Shown here: positions 13,001 to 28,000 of the stretch, one piece after another
Layout: each line of letters begins with the position of its first letter
Position numbering within the stretch: the first letter of the stretch is position 1
From: Caprella mutica
Lineage: Eukaryota; Arthropoda; Malacostraca; Amphipoda; Caprellidae
Reading direction: 5' to 3'
DNA length: 64,000 bases
Assembly: GCA_947561585.1 (NCBI GenBank)
Contig: CANNZV010000332.1
Coordinates: 310,001-374,000, forward strand
The notes under the pieces: model-generated
Database searches by the model: none
The model's input: the letters and a program-made list of their open reading frames with translations, nothing else
Told to the model about the DNA's origin: nothing
Made by a program: the position numbers and the translations under genes

Positions 13001-16000
13001 ATAAGGTTTTACACTGTCTTCCTTAGCGTCCTGCAATCGATGCAGCACTTCCTCTCTCTAGAGTAGTTTATCATAACTCTATGAATGTATCATACCAACA
13101 TCCATGGTACCTTATGGATATGACCAGAAATATAATCATGAATGAAGTTTTTTGTATATACATTCGTATATAGTTTTCCACCAGAGTGAAAATATCTGAA
13201 GATAGAGATATAATACATTACATAGAGATATAATTAACTCTTAGGGAATCGAACCTCTGCCCTCCAGTGCAGTAAACCAATACACTAACCAATACAAAGC
13301 AACATGTGCATTTTGTATTGGGTTTCAGTGTTAGGGTTCATTTCCTGATGAGATATTCGCGTGCAGGGCTAGTACAATGATGTCCAAGACAATCCAATAC
13401 TGTTAGTGATAGACCAGTACAATGATGTCCAAGACAATCCAATACTGTTAGTGATAGACCAGTACAATGATGTCCAAGACAATCCAATACTGTTAGTGAT
13501 AGACCAGTACAATGATGTCCAAGACAATCCAATACTGTTAGTGATAGACCAGTACAATGATGTCCAAGACAATCCAGTACTGTAAGTGCTGTACTAGTAC
13601 AATGATGTCCAAGACAATCCAATACTGTAATTGCTGTACTAGTACAATGATGTCCAAGACAATCCAGTTCTGTAAGTGATGGACTAGTACAATGATGTCC
13701 AGGACAATCCAGTACTGTAAGTGCTGGACCAGTACAATGATGTCCAAGACAATCCAATACTGTAATTGCTGTACTAGTACAATGATGTCCAAGACAATCC
13801 AGTTCTGTAAGTGATGGACTAGTACAATGATGTCCAAGACAATCCAATACTGTAAGTGATGGACCAGTACAATGATGTCCAAGACAATCCAGTACTGTAA
13901 TTGCTGTACTAGTACAATGATGTCCAAGACAATCCAATACTGTAAGTGCTGGACTAGTACAATGATGTCCAAAACAATCCAATACTGTAAGTGCTGTACT
14001 AGTACAATGATGTCCAAGACAATCCAGTACTGTAAGTGATGGACCAGTACAATGATGTCCAAGGCAATCCAGTACTGTAAGTGCTGGACTAGTACAATGA
14101 TGTCCAAGACAATCCAATACCAATACTGTAAGTGATGGACTAGTACAATGATGTCCAAGACAATCCAGTACTGTAAGTGATGGACCAGTACAATGATGTC
14201 CAAGAGAATGCAGTACTGCAACACTGCTTGCTAATTCACGTAACCCAATCGATAATCCTTCACACGATTCCTTCTTTTTTTGCACCTATCCTATTCTCTC
14301 TCTCTATGTAACTGTGTGTGAATGTGTACACTGTACATAGTGCACCCTCTCTATGTCGAAAACTATTTCAAAATTCAAATAACTTAAACCTGCATTAATT
14401 GTGAATAATCAAACTGTTAGATATTTCCTCTTCCAACTGTACTGCATTACTATTTACTTTTAATTCAACCAATAAACTTTCCATTTTCGTAATCCTACTA
14501 GATTTCCCCCTATTTAAAGTATCACAATGTGACGTAATTCCTCAGCTTTAATAAGTGCCCCAAGTCCTTAACTTCACCAAAGGATTCGGATCCCCTATCC
14601 TTGAACTCTGTGCCTTCGATCCCCTCGTGACGTCAGAGTTGTTTCTGTAGGCGCGTCTTTAAAAGCATTGATCATCTGGCTACTCACGTGATGAAATACT
14701 GCGCAGTTAAACAATTACTCTGCCAAGTAGGAATAACTTTAAATAAATAACTTACTTTTTTACCTCCACCGAAAGATGTCAACATCATGCACCTGACCTG
14801 GGAACGTGTCTTAGACTAGCCCTGAGGCATAGTTAAACACGAGGCGTTTTTTTAAACAAAAATGAAGCATAATAATACACCCAATCTAAGTGGACATACA
14901 AAACACGTACGTTTATTCAGTTGTAGCGTTTTTCATAAACTATTGTTTTTTGCTGCGGCGTGAAAAAAACCTCCGTGTGAAAGGGACCTTCGTAGTTCTG
15001 TATACTCGTTCCAATCACTCGTTCTATTACTCGTTCCAATCACTCGTTCTATTACTCGTTCCAATCACTCGTTCTATTACTCGTTCTAAACACTCTTAGT
15101 AGTTCCATTACTCGTTTCGAACACTCATTCTATTACTCGTTCCAAAGACTCGTTTTCTTCAAATGTTCGTATGTGGGCGCGTTGGCTTACATCAGCTTTA
15201 AGGACCTAACGTTTGGACGTAAATATCGATCGCGTCGAGGGATACCATCCAGCAGTAGATCTTCCCTCTCTGCTATCCGCTAAAAGGCTTCATTTAGTAG
15301 CTACTAAACTTACTACAGTAGAAAGCATTCTCTACTAAAGTATATATGATAAACTGTTTAAATGATATCACACATTTTAGAGCGATATGAAGTTTGATAT
15401 TAATTCAAATTTGTTGCTGTCAGCTGTAATTAACTTCATGTTTATTGTTAATTCGTTATTTTATACTTATCGTTTATCTCATATCTTTTATTTCTTTATC
15501 GTCTGTTTAAAATCGTCTATTCATCATCAATTCGTCATCGTCAGATTAAAATTGTCAATATATGTTTGTTAATATTGATTTTCTACTATGTTTTCACCAC
15601 CCTTTATTACGTAATCGTTCATTTTATACCATTGGTTCGTTATCGTTTATTTTCTATCGTTTATCCGTTATCGTTTTCCCGATGGCACCCCAAGGTCATT
15701 CCCACTGCCACATCACCTTTAGTATCGTGCAGGGGTTCGTAATTCTTGTAGTTAGACTTAAAATGGCACTGCAATTGTTTCATTGCAGTTAATATCTAGA
15801 TTATAGGATACTATATGATAGTCATTTGTGATGAAACACTATACTATAGTGATGCTACTATAATGTATATTATAGAGTCATACTATACTATAGCCTAAGG
15901 AAGAAACGGTAAACAATATAAGAATTTAATATAACATGAATAATTAATCAATTAACGTCACAGTATACGTAAAATGTAAACCATATATCTTGTATTGTTT

Positions 16001-19000
16001 CTTTGAAATTAATTAACAGTCATTGTATTAATGAAATAAATATTAGGATAAGTTGTATTTTCGAAAACAATTCTTATTTTTTTATTTGAAAAACAACGTT
16101 TACACTCCATTACTTATAACCAATTGCAATTGTTATTTATTTAAAGACAAAAAATTTAGTAATCTATTGAAAAAAATTTGGGGGGATAAATCTACTTTTG
16201 AAATACTAGTTACAAATAAATTAGTAATTAATTCACTTCAAATTATTAATAGATAATTAATCAATTCACTTCAAATTGTCATATCATTAACTTCTTTAAA
16301 AAGTCTACGTGCTTGTAGAATAATATTTCATTTACAAAGTAGAATAATTCACATATTTATGTTCAGCTGTTTAACAAGTATTTATAAATATTTTATTTAT
16401 ATTATTGACCTGAAAAATTCTGTGCAATTATTCAAATTAAATATTTTCATTTAAGTTTATAGGGTGAGTTCCGAATTATCGGACAGTTCCACGTTACGAT
16501 CATGTAAGAAGAAAAAATAATTATTTAACTTTAATTTTAATTGGCATCCATGATACCTGTTGATATCAGGGATACCAATGCATTTAAATAATAATAATTC
16601 TATATTTTCTTCTTACATGATCGTAAATGTGGAACTGTCCAATAACTAGGAATTTACCCATTGATCCACCCCTTTGTATAACACAGTTTCTCACCGGTGC
16701 TTTTTAATAATTGGGTGGTATCCAAGGTATGTGTTTGCTATGGTGGATACTGTGCAATGACTGGCATAAAGCATAATACTATTTAAAGTCAAGCAGGCGA
16801 AATAAGTTAATAAGAATGTATCTTTGGCACCATCGTACATCAGCTGATGGTAACATTGAAAAGAATAATGAAGAAATATGTTAAAAAGCAGCTGATGAGG
16901 AGATATTGGCACTATCTTCTCTAGCCTAAATAGTTAGTTTTAATTGATTACAATTTAATTTGTATTACTCCTGTCAGTTGTAAAGAATGCGCTGGTATTT
17001 TAAATTGAATAATGCTTTGTTGTCTCATCTATTTTACCCTCAAAAAAGAAGCTAAAGTTAATTGTATTACAAATAGTTGACTGATTTATATCATAATTAA
17101 TTTAATAAAACAATATGATTAATTTTTATAAATAGATTATCTTTCATATAAAATGTTTACTATAGACTAAAATATGTTTGAAAAATTAAATCATGTTTAT
17201 TTCATACAATCCAATGAAACGTTTTAAATGTACACATTCAATATTTGCCCTTTCCTTTTACGATAGGAAATATTGTTCATTTTATTGTTCATCATTGAAA
17301 TACGTAACTATAATTTATCTTATCTTTTAGTAGCAATATATTCGTTCCAGTTCTTTATCTGTCTATGCAATGAAGAACTGCGTATTCTTTATATAGATTA
17401 CAACTAATATTATATATTGGTTGTAAATTGTAATCTTTTATATGTTGTAATATTAATCCAGTCCCTTTGATATCCTTTTTGCGTAAGCGATATGATCTTT
17501 GGTTCCTAAGTAAACAATCAACCCTACTAAATTATTTAATCCCATAGGAATTGTTACCCCATACAAATAGTTACCCCATACAAATAGTTACCCCATACAA
17601 ATAGTTACCCTCAAATAAATACCCCATTCACATAGTTAGCCCATACAAATAGTTACCCCATTCACATTGTTACCCCATACATTGTTACCCCATTCACATA
17701 GTTACCCCATACAAATAATTACGCAATAGGATGATTACCCCATAGGTAGGGTAAGTACACATAATTTTTTTTTCTATAAGGAAGTCTGTACAAACCTACT
17801 GAATAAACATGGTATGTTGACTTAAAGCGAAAAGTAGCTACTTAAGTACAATGATCCATTGTAATTAAGTATCACGTGTAGTTATAATTTATCTACCGTA
17901 TAATACAGTATTGTATTATTGTAGAACTGGCTTTGGTATCACATTTCTATTATTTTGATAGTGTAAAAGTATGTAGGCTATATCTTCCAAAGTTTTATTA
18001 CTATTGGAAAAACTATTCAGCAATATAATTCACTATTCAAAACCCTGTATTTTGAGAATACATTATATTTGAAGTTGAAAATTAGACCCAAATATTGTTT
18101 TAATTTTAATAATTACAACATAATCAATGTATGGAGGTAGAGTAGGTACTCATGATATTGCAATTTCATGTCATGTTTTACATTTACCTTGTACTATTTA
18201 TCTCTTATATAATGAGAGGCTTGAGAGTATTACGATACTTAATTTAACCACTTGATACCCAGTAGTGTCAATAGATATACACAATGTACACATACCTTCA
18301 CAAAGTACATAGACCGATAGGCTACATATGAGGTATGAATGACAGCATTGTATCTATGATATAAGACACTGTCGCGATATTTGACCTATGTAGTCACCTT
18401 TTTAGTCATCTTGATACACACCTTTTTAGTCATCTTGATAGCCACCTTTTTAGTCATCTTGATACACACCTTTTTAGTCATCTTGATACACACCTTTTTA
18501 GTCATCTTGATACACACCTTTTTAGTCATCTTGTTAGGTATATTTTCATTTAACTTCTGCGAGTCACCATTTTCTTTTGCCCATTCCTCCTGAATTACAT
18601 ACAATATGAAAAATTAAAAATGCATTTGACACAATAAACATTATTTTATCAACCATTTAAATAAGTTGGTAAACAGTTTTACCACTTCCTCTTAAATGGA
18701 TTCATATAAAATAATCCAAAGTTTGTAGGTGTTTCAAGCAGTAGATCTGGCGCGATTACTGTGCGGTATCCCAAGGCTCTATATTGGGACCTGTGTTGTT
18801 CCTTGTTTACACTAAAATACCTCCTCGGTGTTTCGCATCGTCTTACTACCGTGTTATTTTCTGACGACACCATTCTCACCATATCGTATGACATTTTCAA
18901 CTACATCATTTCATAAATCAATCAGGAGTTGGTTAAATTTAACACCCAAAACTGTTCTTTAAATAGATAACCATGTGGTCTACTGACAGCAATCTGGTAG

Positions 19001-22000
19001 GTTTTTTACGTTATTAATGTGAAGTGAAAGCAAGAGTTATTTCAATTTTAAATATATATAAAAAAATTGCATTGAGTACTTCAATTTTTATCTGCCGATG
19101 TGTATAAATCTGCCGATGGATTAATTTATATTGTTTATTCTGATGAACTTACCTTCATTTATTTTAAAGTCAGTGTTCTTTGAGCACCTATCTATTGTGA
19201 CAATAATGTATAAGATATTACTTATAGAGTAGCAAAGGTATGTTACCTTTATTTAGTAAGCATGTAAGCATTCTTATTATTTTTCATTAGTAAGCATTTC
19301 TTATTGTATTGTTCCCACAATGTTAATTATTTACATGTTTATTCATATTATATTGATGGAAAGTATAATTAACGTATCGTTCATCGCCCCGTAATAACTG
19401 GTATTGTATATAAATTTTGCAATTTTTCATACAATGCTCTGTATATAAAAATTTTTTTACAGTAACTGTATATGAATTTTACAATATAGTGACTATACGT
19501 ATACAGTGTATATACCTTTTACATTAAAAGCAGAGTGACTGTATATGACTTATATATATATGTAATGAAAAGTACATAATATGAACAATAATTCATCAAG
19601 CCCTTTTACGAATTATTGTTCATTTTTTAGACATGAATACACTCACTGTATATATCATATATAACTTTTAGCTAGTACGTACTGTATATACTATGTCTTT
19701 ACCCTGTTCTAGTTAACAATAATCTAGGTTATTCTCCAACATTCGGTTACTAGTTATAGGTTCAAACACATGCCCTTCGTGTGACACACTAGTCAATACT
19801 CTGTCACTCGTATATGTGTTATTAATACTCTGACACGCTTCTTAGTGTGTCAGATGCTATCTTTTATTTATCTGTACTCAATTTAAAAGGAAAAAGAAAT
19901 AAATTAACGTTTCAATGAAATATTTCAAATGCGACATATTTGTCTCATTTCAAATGTTGTATTTGGCAAGCGTTTTTTTTTTTGAGATATTTTCCATAAA
20001 CGATCGGCTAGAAACATGTGTACCCTCTCATATTTTAGAGCACATGTGTACTCTTAAATTAGTTAGGCACAATTGTGATTTTTTTAATATGTTTTCATCT
20101 CCTACACATTACAAATATAACAAAAATTCTCATTTTTTCACGTTGAAATATATTGGATAATCTATAAATGAAATAGTTGGTAAAAACAGCTTCACTAACC
20201 GCATTACAATCGGTATTTAAGTATTTTCCGGTATTAGAGTATTCATACGATAATTGAGTTACCTTTGAGTATTCATACGATAATTGAGTTACCTTTGAGT
20301 ATTCATACGATAATTGAGTTACCTTTGAGTATTCATACGATAATTGAGTTACCTTTGAGTATTCATACGATAATTGAGTTACCTTTGAGTATTCATACGA
20401 TAATTGAGTTACCTTTGAGTATTCATACGATAATTGAGTTACCTTTGAGTATTCATACGATAATTTAGTTTTCATCGGACAATTGAGTATATGGGAATTA
20501 CCTTCCCCATAAATCAATTGTTTTGGTTTGCATTCTTTATGCTAATTATATGTTTTAATTATGTAGGTCAGTTTACTATGTCTATGTATCGACAAACAAC
20601 CAATCGATGTTTTTTATGGGGCTTCTCCGCTGTTTAGTGTTTACTTTCATTATCATTTATTGACTTTCTTTGTTGCTTTGGTTACTAGAGAAATATTTAT
20701 GTGAAGGGAAGAATAATGGGAATCTAGTCACTGTAAATAATGTACATAAATAACTTGTAAATAACTGCTCTAAGGTTCATTAATTTATATAACTTATAAA
20801 TAACTTTTACATTTTTTTACTCATTAGGATAGAAAATTTGTTTGTTCATAAATAAAAAAATGTGAAAAATATTTAGATTTAGAGTCGAAAATATAATTGG
20901 AGAGCGGTAATTAAATTCCTTTTCTAAGTTCTTCCACTTAACACCAATAAAATGAATAACGACTCGATATAGCATGCTAAATATGTCTAGTTTTTCTGTA
21001 TAACAACATGCATTTTATTTTATTTAGTTTATTAATTACAGTGTAGAAAAAGTGAAAAATAGATACATTTATTAACATTTTCTGAGAAAGTTTGCCAGGA
21101 TTTAGCAGGATTTTGATAAGCACATTTTTTTTATTGATTGCCTGACCCACAGAAGTTAAATCCATAAAATCCGAGTTTTATGACTAGAACCGTTTAAATT
21201 TTTATTTTTTGATGTTCCTTATCCGAATCTATTAAAATAAGTTTTATAATTAACATATTTGGGATAGGTGGGGTATGTTTCGAGTTAGCGACCTGTTCCA
21301 CATTTCAGGTAAATTAGATATTTCTGATACCGGCAGGTATCATCCATGGATGCTGATTAAAATAGAAATAATATTATATAGTTTTTTCTTATATGACCGA
21401 AGATGTGGAACTGACTCATAATTCGTAACTTTCCCTACTTACTCAATTACTTTGGGTAATTAGAAAGTATTTCTCACTGTCCCCGGTGTACTAACCATAG
21501 AGTCACCTCTCTAATTATAGTTTGACTCGTTAGGCCTCTGTAAGCTGAAACAGAGAGTCTCTGTGATGCTATCTAAACTCTAAAGCACTGCTAAACCAAC
21601 TGAAACATTTAAGCAATGGTGAATTAACTGAAACATTGAAGTACTACCTTGCTAATTTAGCACTAAATGACCCTGTGACTTTTATTCGCGATTATATAGA
21701 TGATAATATTATGTAATAGTTCATTCATTTTATTGCTTAAAGTCACGATCACCAAAGTCTGTGATTGAAGAAATGAGGATATTGTAAAGTAGATGAACTC
21801 TTACGGTGAAGAACAGTCATACAATATCTATTTACAGTCAATACAAATAATATTCCACTAGGGATGATTGATATCGAAATAAATGTGGTTAATTACTTCA
21901 CGTCAGTCGTAATGTTTAAATAATTAGGCTGAATAGAGTAATTAATTTTGTATTTATTTAGATAGAAGAGCAAGTCACTACTAATCTACACAATCCATCA

Positions 22001-25000
22001 CACACATCAAGCCTATCTGCCAAAGATCTAAAAATAGAGAAGGTATTTAATATTGCTGTGTTTTGATTTCTAGCCCCCAACCTTGAGACTTATTGCCTCT
22101 TTTATTTATCTTCTCGGTGATAAGCACACGACTGTGCCTAGTTAGAAGTTAAGGGTATGGTTTTAGTAACCTTTTGTTCATTCTTTAATGTGTACTTTAG
22201 GTCCATAAGGTTTTTACCTTTTTTCTTTGATCGTATACCCTTATGATTGCCATGTGTAAACATTCTTGTATGCGAACACTTTATTAGGCTTACAGTACTC
22301 GGAAACTGGGTATTGGCTTAGGTTATGATTATTCAGAATTTTCTAATGGTTAGATTGGTTCATGAACTATGCAAGGACCCACTTCCCGAGTACTGTAAGT
22401 GTCTTAGTTCTCCGTCGTACCCTTATTTCGCATTTTTTCAACATTGAATTTAGGTCGTATGTTATTTTTTTCTAACGAGATGCGTGGCGCCATCTTGTGT
22501 CGATTTTCTATTATAAACTGAAGTGAAGTTTCTAGTCATGAGTTTAGTGGCCTCTTTAGACGACAAAAAGAAGCACAGCGAAATGCGCACTGCTATTGTT
22601 TTTGGCTAGTTGTTTAGGAGGTTATTGGCAAAGGCCTGACTGACTGTGTCTGTGCCAAACACTCGTCACAACCTTTTCTAGGTCTCTGTATTAAATCAAA
22701 TATATTCTGAACAAATTAAATATATTATGTACGATACTCGAGCTCAAAATTTAAATATTGCGGTTAAATCTCCTTCAATTGTGGTATTGTGTTGTCCACC
22801 CGAAATAAATATAATAGGAAATTTTCATAATTTCATACAGTTTTATTCTTTTTATCATTATTAAATTATGTGTTTTTAAATAATATGAAATATAGATCTC
22901 TATGTGTAGCTATTATAATTGTAATAATTGATCAACCATATCGTGAATTTAGGCCATGTCTTATTTACAGATACCTACTTCTCAATTCTCGAATATCTTA
23001 TGAGTAATAAAGAATTATTCTATAAAGTAGCTATAGAGATTAAACACCTCTTCCAAGCTTAACCGCATGAACTGTAAACAGTCTAGAATTATAGACCATG
23101 AATGGTTGTGCTAAAAATAAGCACTGTTTCAAAACAATGAGTCGAGCCGTTCTATTTGTTTTGTACAACGCTTCTAAATCTATGCACAAACACAACACTC
23201 TAAGATCAACAAACCCTAGTCATCTTAACATGAAATATGCATCTGGAAGAATATGCCTAGGAACTACTTATAGCACCATTGTAGAGAGTGTCACAGTGAT
23301 CTACAGAGTATTATTGTATTTATAATAAATCTATTGATAGCGTTGCTAAATAAGTCTCTGAAGAATGAGTAGAAAAAGGTGCTTAATCGGCTTCTGTCTG
23401 TCTGTCACACTAACTTAATAATACCCTGGTGGATATGAAATTATTCTGATATCAGTTCAATAAAAGGGTTCAATAACTAATTTTTTTTTATTTCATTCAG
23501 TTGTAAATTTTGAGTAAAAATCTGAACCAGTGATAAAAATGATTGCATAAATTCAATCAATATTTATATATAAATTACAGCACGTAATTGCTATTTTATA
23601 ATAATTTTCACCTTGATATTAAATCATCAATGTTCATTTATCTTTAGAGTATCGAATGCATGTTGTTAGTATAAGTCAACACATTCACTTTACTAATTAG
23701 GTATCACAGTCAGTAACTAGATATCTGATGATCCAACTTAACTTGTACAAACTGATCTAATATGTAACCTGTACTGACTGATCTAATATGTAACCTGTAC
23801 TGACTGATCAAATATAACCTGTACTGACTGATCAAATATAACCTGTACTGACTGATCTAATATGTAACCTGTACTAACTGATCAAATATAACCTGTACTG
23901 ACTGATCTAATGTAACCTGTACTAACTAATCAAGTATAACCTGTACTAACTGATCCAATATAACCTGTACTAACTGATCCAATTTAACCTGTACTAACTG
24001 ATCCAATATAACCTGTACTAACTGATCCAATATAACCTGTACTAACTGATCCAATATAACCTGTACTAACTGATCCAATATAACCTGTACTAACTGATCC
24101 AATATAACCTGTACTAACTGATCCAATATAACCTGTACTAACTGATCCAATATAACCTGTACTAACTGATCCAATATAACCTGTACTAACTGATCCAATA
24201 TAACCTGTACTAACTAATATAATATAACTTGTACTAAGTGACCTAATGTAACACCTATCATTTTGCCATCACAATCTTCGAACATACCATAGAGACGCAA
24301 ATCTTGGCATATTTCGATGTTTTAATGTTTATTTAAAATAACTGTTTATTATTAGGCTTTCTATTGTTGGTGCTTGTATTGGAGGAACAGCTTGAAAACT
24401 TGATGTTTGAAGAGTTACTGTCTCTAAAGTAATCACTACCTTCAAAAGAGAATGGATCGGCAAAGTAGAGGCCTGCTCGAAAGTTTTATTTGTCTGAGAG
24501 GAACCGTCGGACTCTAAATAGAATTGTTAGAGCAAAACACAAGACCACGGCTACTAAAACCATTGCAGAGCTCAATGAAAACCTATAGAACACTGTTTCC
24601 ACAAAAACTGTTAGTAGAGAACTGCACAAATTTAGATTTCACGAGCGAGCTGAAAGGTGTTTCTTTTTTTTGTAACTTTTTTATATACAGTTGCCGCTTA
24701 CATAGAATTTCCGCATGCCGTATAGCATATGTAGTTGCCGTGTGCCGCATATACAGTCTAATTATGGTAACATCTAGAGACAGGCGTATTGGACCCACGT
24801 GGCGCCGTACTTCGCGTTAATTATAGCCCTAACACTACCAAAGTTTCATGTTCAGAGTAGCGTGTTTGAAGAGGGATGATTTAAGCACATAGTTTGTATC
24901 TACAGTAATATTTAATTTTTTAATGAAATTATAAATAATGCAATGTCTCATAATTGAAGATTTAACTGTATGGGGAAATTAATATAAAAACATTCTAATT

Positions 25001-28000
25001 ATAATACAACTTTGGAATAAGTGAAATATAAATGTACATACTTCCTTTTTAGTTCTATCATTTTCCTATAATTTAAAATTATATAGTCAATAAATAATGT
25101 TTGAGGTATTATTAATGATTTCAAGTAATTTACCCATCTATAAGTTTATAACATAACATAGTAAAATTCATAACACCCATAATAGTGAACAAATTTTATG
25201 GCAGTCTAAAAAATTTGTTCACTATTCGGGGTAGTTCTCTTACTCAGGACTCTACACTCTCATAGAGAGTTCTACTATTTCCAAGACTGTGTCACAAATG
25301 TTTCAGCCACAGACCTTTGAATTGTGTTTTTGAACCTGTATGTGGATAACACTTAAAAACCTTAATATTGGAATTAACTACATATTTTAGAATGTTTGTT
25401 TGTATTGTACATTATTTTCTGCTAGAGTACCTAATATGCATATTAAATGCTCCTAAATAATAATCATGATGAAATAACTATAAAATCTATCCTAACAATA
25501 CCCGTCGTGTGAATATTTATTTATTATGTGGTGTCAGCTTCCACACGACGGGTATTAAACATGAAAATGATATGAAATATAAATTCCTATGTGCTTATTC
25601 AATTTTTATATGTATGTTATCTATAAAATAAATCAGAAAATGCAGAAGAATATATTTTAAATGAATTGACTAAAAGCATCTTAATAACGAGTTGTAAATT
25701 ATCATTAAAGACCCGTTATTTTTAACTGGAAAGTTCACTACTATATATTATATAACGATATCTTATTCCTCATTCGTGATTTGTTTTACTAATATCCATG
25801 TATGTAACTATACTTTATTATCATTCACATACTTATATATGTACCTTGAGAGAAAACCCGAAACAACCACTCTTTGTTCTCACTTTTAATTATGGCTGTC
25901 TGTTGGATAAATTTCAGATAATTACCCTGTCATAACTTTGTCGTATCAATTTGTAATATTATACAACATTATTAAGGTAATCACTTCATATTGACGTCAG
26001 GAGGAGTTGCCCTCCGTGTAGACTGGAGCCGGTGCTTTTTTTTAGCGAGTTTATCGGTACTTTACATAATTTAGTTGTTACCTCCTCGTAGAAAATTGCC
26101 ACTATTGCATACCTTTACTGCATTATGCCTTTATTTGATAGTACCTTATTTGAGAAATTTATAGGGGATTCTATATTAAATATGGATAATACAGCTTGTA
26201 GATGGAAGTTATGTATGGTGAATTAGAACCTGAAAATTGCATCATTATTATATTATTGAATTAATTGAATGGATTCAAATATCACTTTAGTCCTTGGTGC
26301 AATTGTATCTCTTCCTATAATAATTATTTTTATCCACTGAATCGAATAATTGTCATTTGACGTCTTTATACTTGTATATCACATATCATGGTTTAGTCAT
26401 TTACATGGTCAGTACGTGTCTGGGATTAGGAATTAGATTGGCAAATTGTCATGTAACTTGAAAGAACAGTCTCACTAGATAGCACTTTCGGACTTCTGTT
26501 TCAAGCCTTTTTATTTATCAGTACTCTACAATTGAACATGATTTATCTTCTTCAAAATATCTAAACTTCAAAATTGAGATACTGGAACCTATCTCTCTGC
26601 CGTCAAGGGAATTACGATCGGGATTTGGTTACTCATTCATTTTTTTTAGTTATATTAAAGATATGGTGGAAGTCTTCATTCAATACCTGCATGGGTCTGA
26701 GTTAAATGAACACTTCAGTTTTTAATATCTTCCTATATTCTTAATCTACTCCCATTTCCTTAATCTCTTCCTATATTCTTAATCTTCTTCCATTTCCTTA
26801 ATCTCCTCCTATATCCTGACGTTAAATGTTCTCTCTTCTTATTCCTTTCAATTGTTTTGTTGCCAAATTTACCTTTGGGTAAATTTGGCAAATAGAGCCT
26901 CAACCAATAGACCAGTAAAATAAAGGAAGTGCCGTTTCAATTCGGTTTATCAGCGAAATATTCCTATGTTATTCGTACGGGGATAAAAATGAGGTTCAAT
27001 AACATCCGTATAGCTGACGATTCACCTAATCTTGGGAAATTTTAATTCGATATTTGATTACCTAATATCTAACCGCATTCATTGCTGTAAAGTTTATTGA
27101 ACTTAGTTCTGATATAAAAAGTTATCCCCGTAAGAATATAATAGGAATATTTTACTTTTAAGCTGAGTTCGAATGGCGCTTTATTTAATTTACTGGTTTA
27201 TTGGGAATATAAGAAATAACCTTATTTCATATAATATATACTACTTTAACCAACATTTCAATGTTTCCTTGAGTCTTGTAAATCCGAGTCTCTAAAACTT
27301 TCTATTTGTAACTTCTTCAACCTTTATAAGTCCATCGATACAGGACAAGTTCTTAATTATCGGTCAGTACTACATATTCGGTCATATAAGAAAAAATATA
27401 TAAAAATTGTTATTATTACACAGTGCAATCTAATACTTCTGCAAACCCGGGTTTGCAGAAGTATTAGATAGCACTGTGTAATAATAACAATTTTTTTTTC
27501 TTATATGACCGAAGATGTAGAACTGACCGATAATTAAGAACTTACCCTAAAAGGTTTTTATTTTTCTCAACGCAAAATTTCTGCGAAAAAACATACCAAA
27601 GACACAGCCTATTGAGCCAACTAAATTGCAAAACCTGTACCTACCTATGGGAGTCTCTCATAGCAATTATACTAACCGTATATGGAACAGGTGGAATTGT
27701 TAAACAATCCCTTCATAATTATATTATCATAATACATTTGTAACAAGTAACAACAACTGCACATCTACTCAATGTGTTTCTATATTATTATTATCAAAAT
27801 TTAGATATTATTTTTTATTCATGTTTATTAAGATATTGTTCCTAGATATTGTTCCTATACACTGTAAAGGAACAATATCTGTATAATATATATACAGGGT
27901 GACCCACAAAAAAGTGTACGCAACTTTGAGATTTAAATAAATATAAATATCGTATATATAATTAGTTGAAAAATGAGTTGAAGTAAATTTAAAAATTAGA

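Noticed and set aside
13338..14285. 315-codon minus-strand ORF with a 15-residue repeat
   Set aside because: It lies wholly on a 45-bp satellite, and other minus-strand frames are also open over hundreds of bases, as a multiple-of-three unit predicts. No start context, splice sites or protein family.
20095..20517. Overlapping ORFs on both strands
   Set aside because: Caused by the 30-bp satellite.
23926..24198. 90-codon ORF of an eight-residue repeat
   Set aside because: Caused by the 24-bp satellite; no domain.
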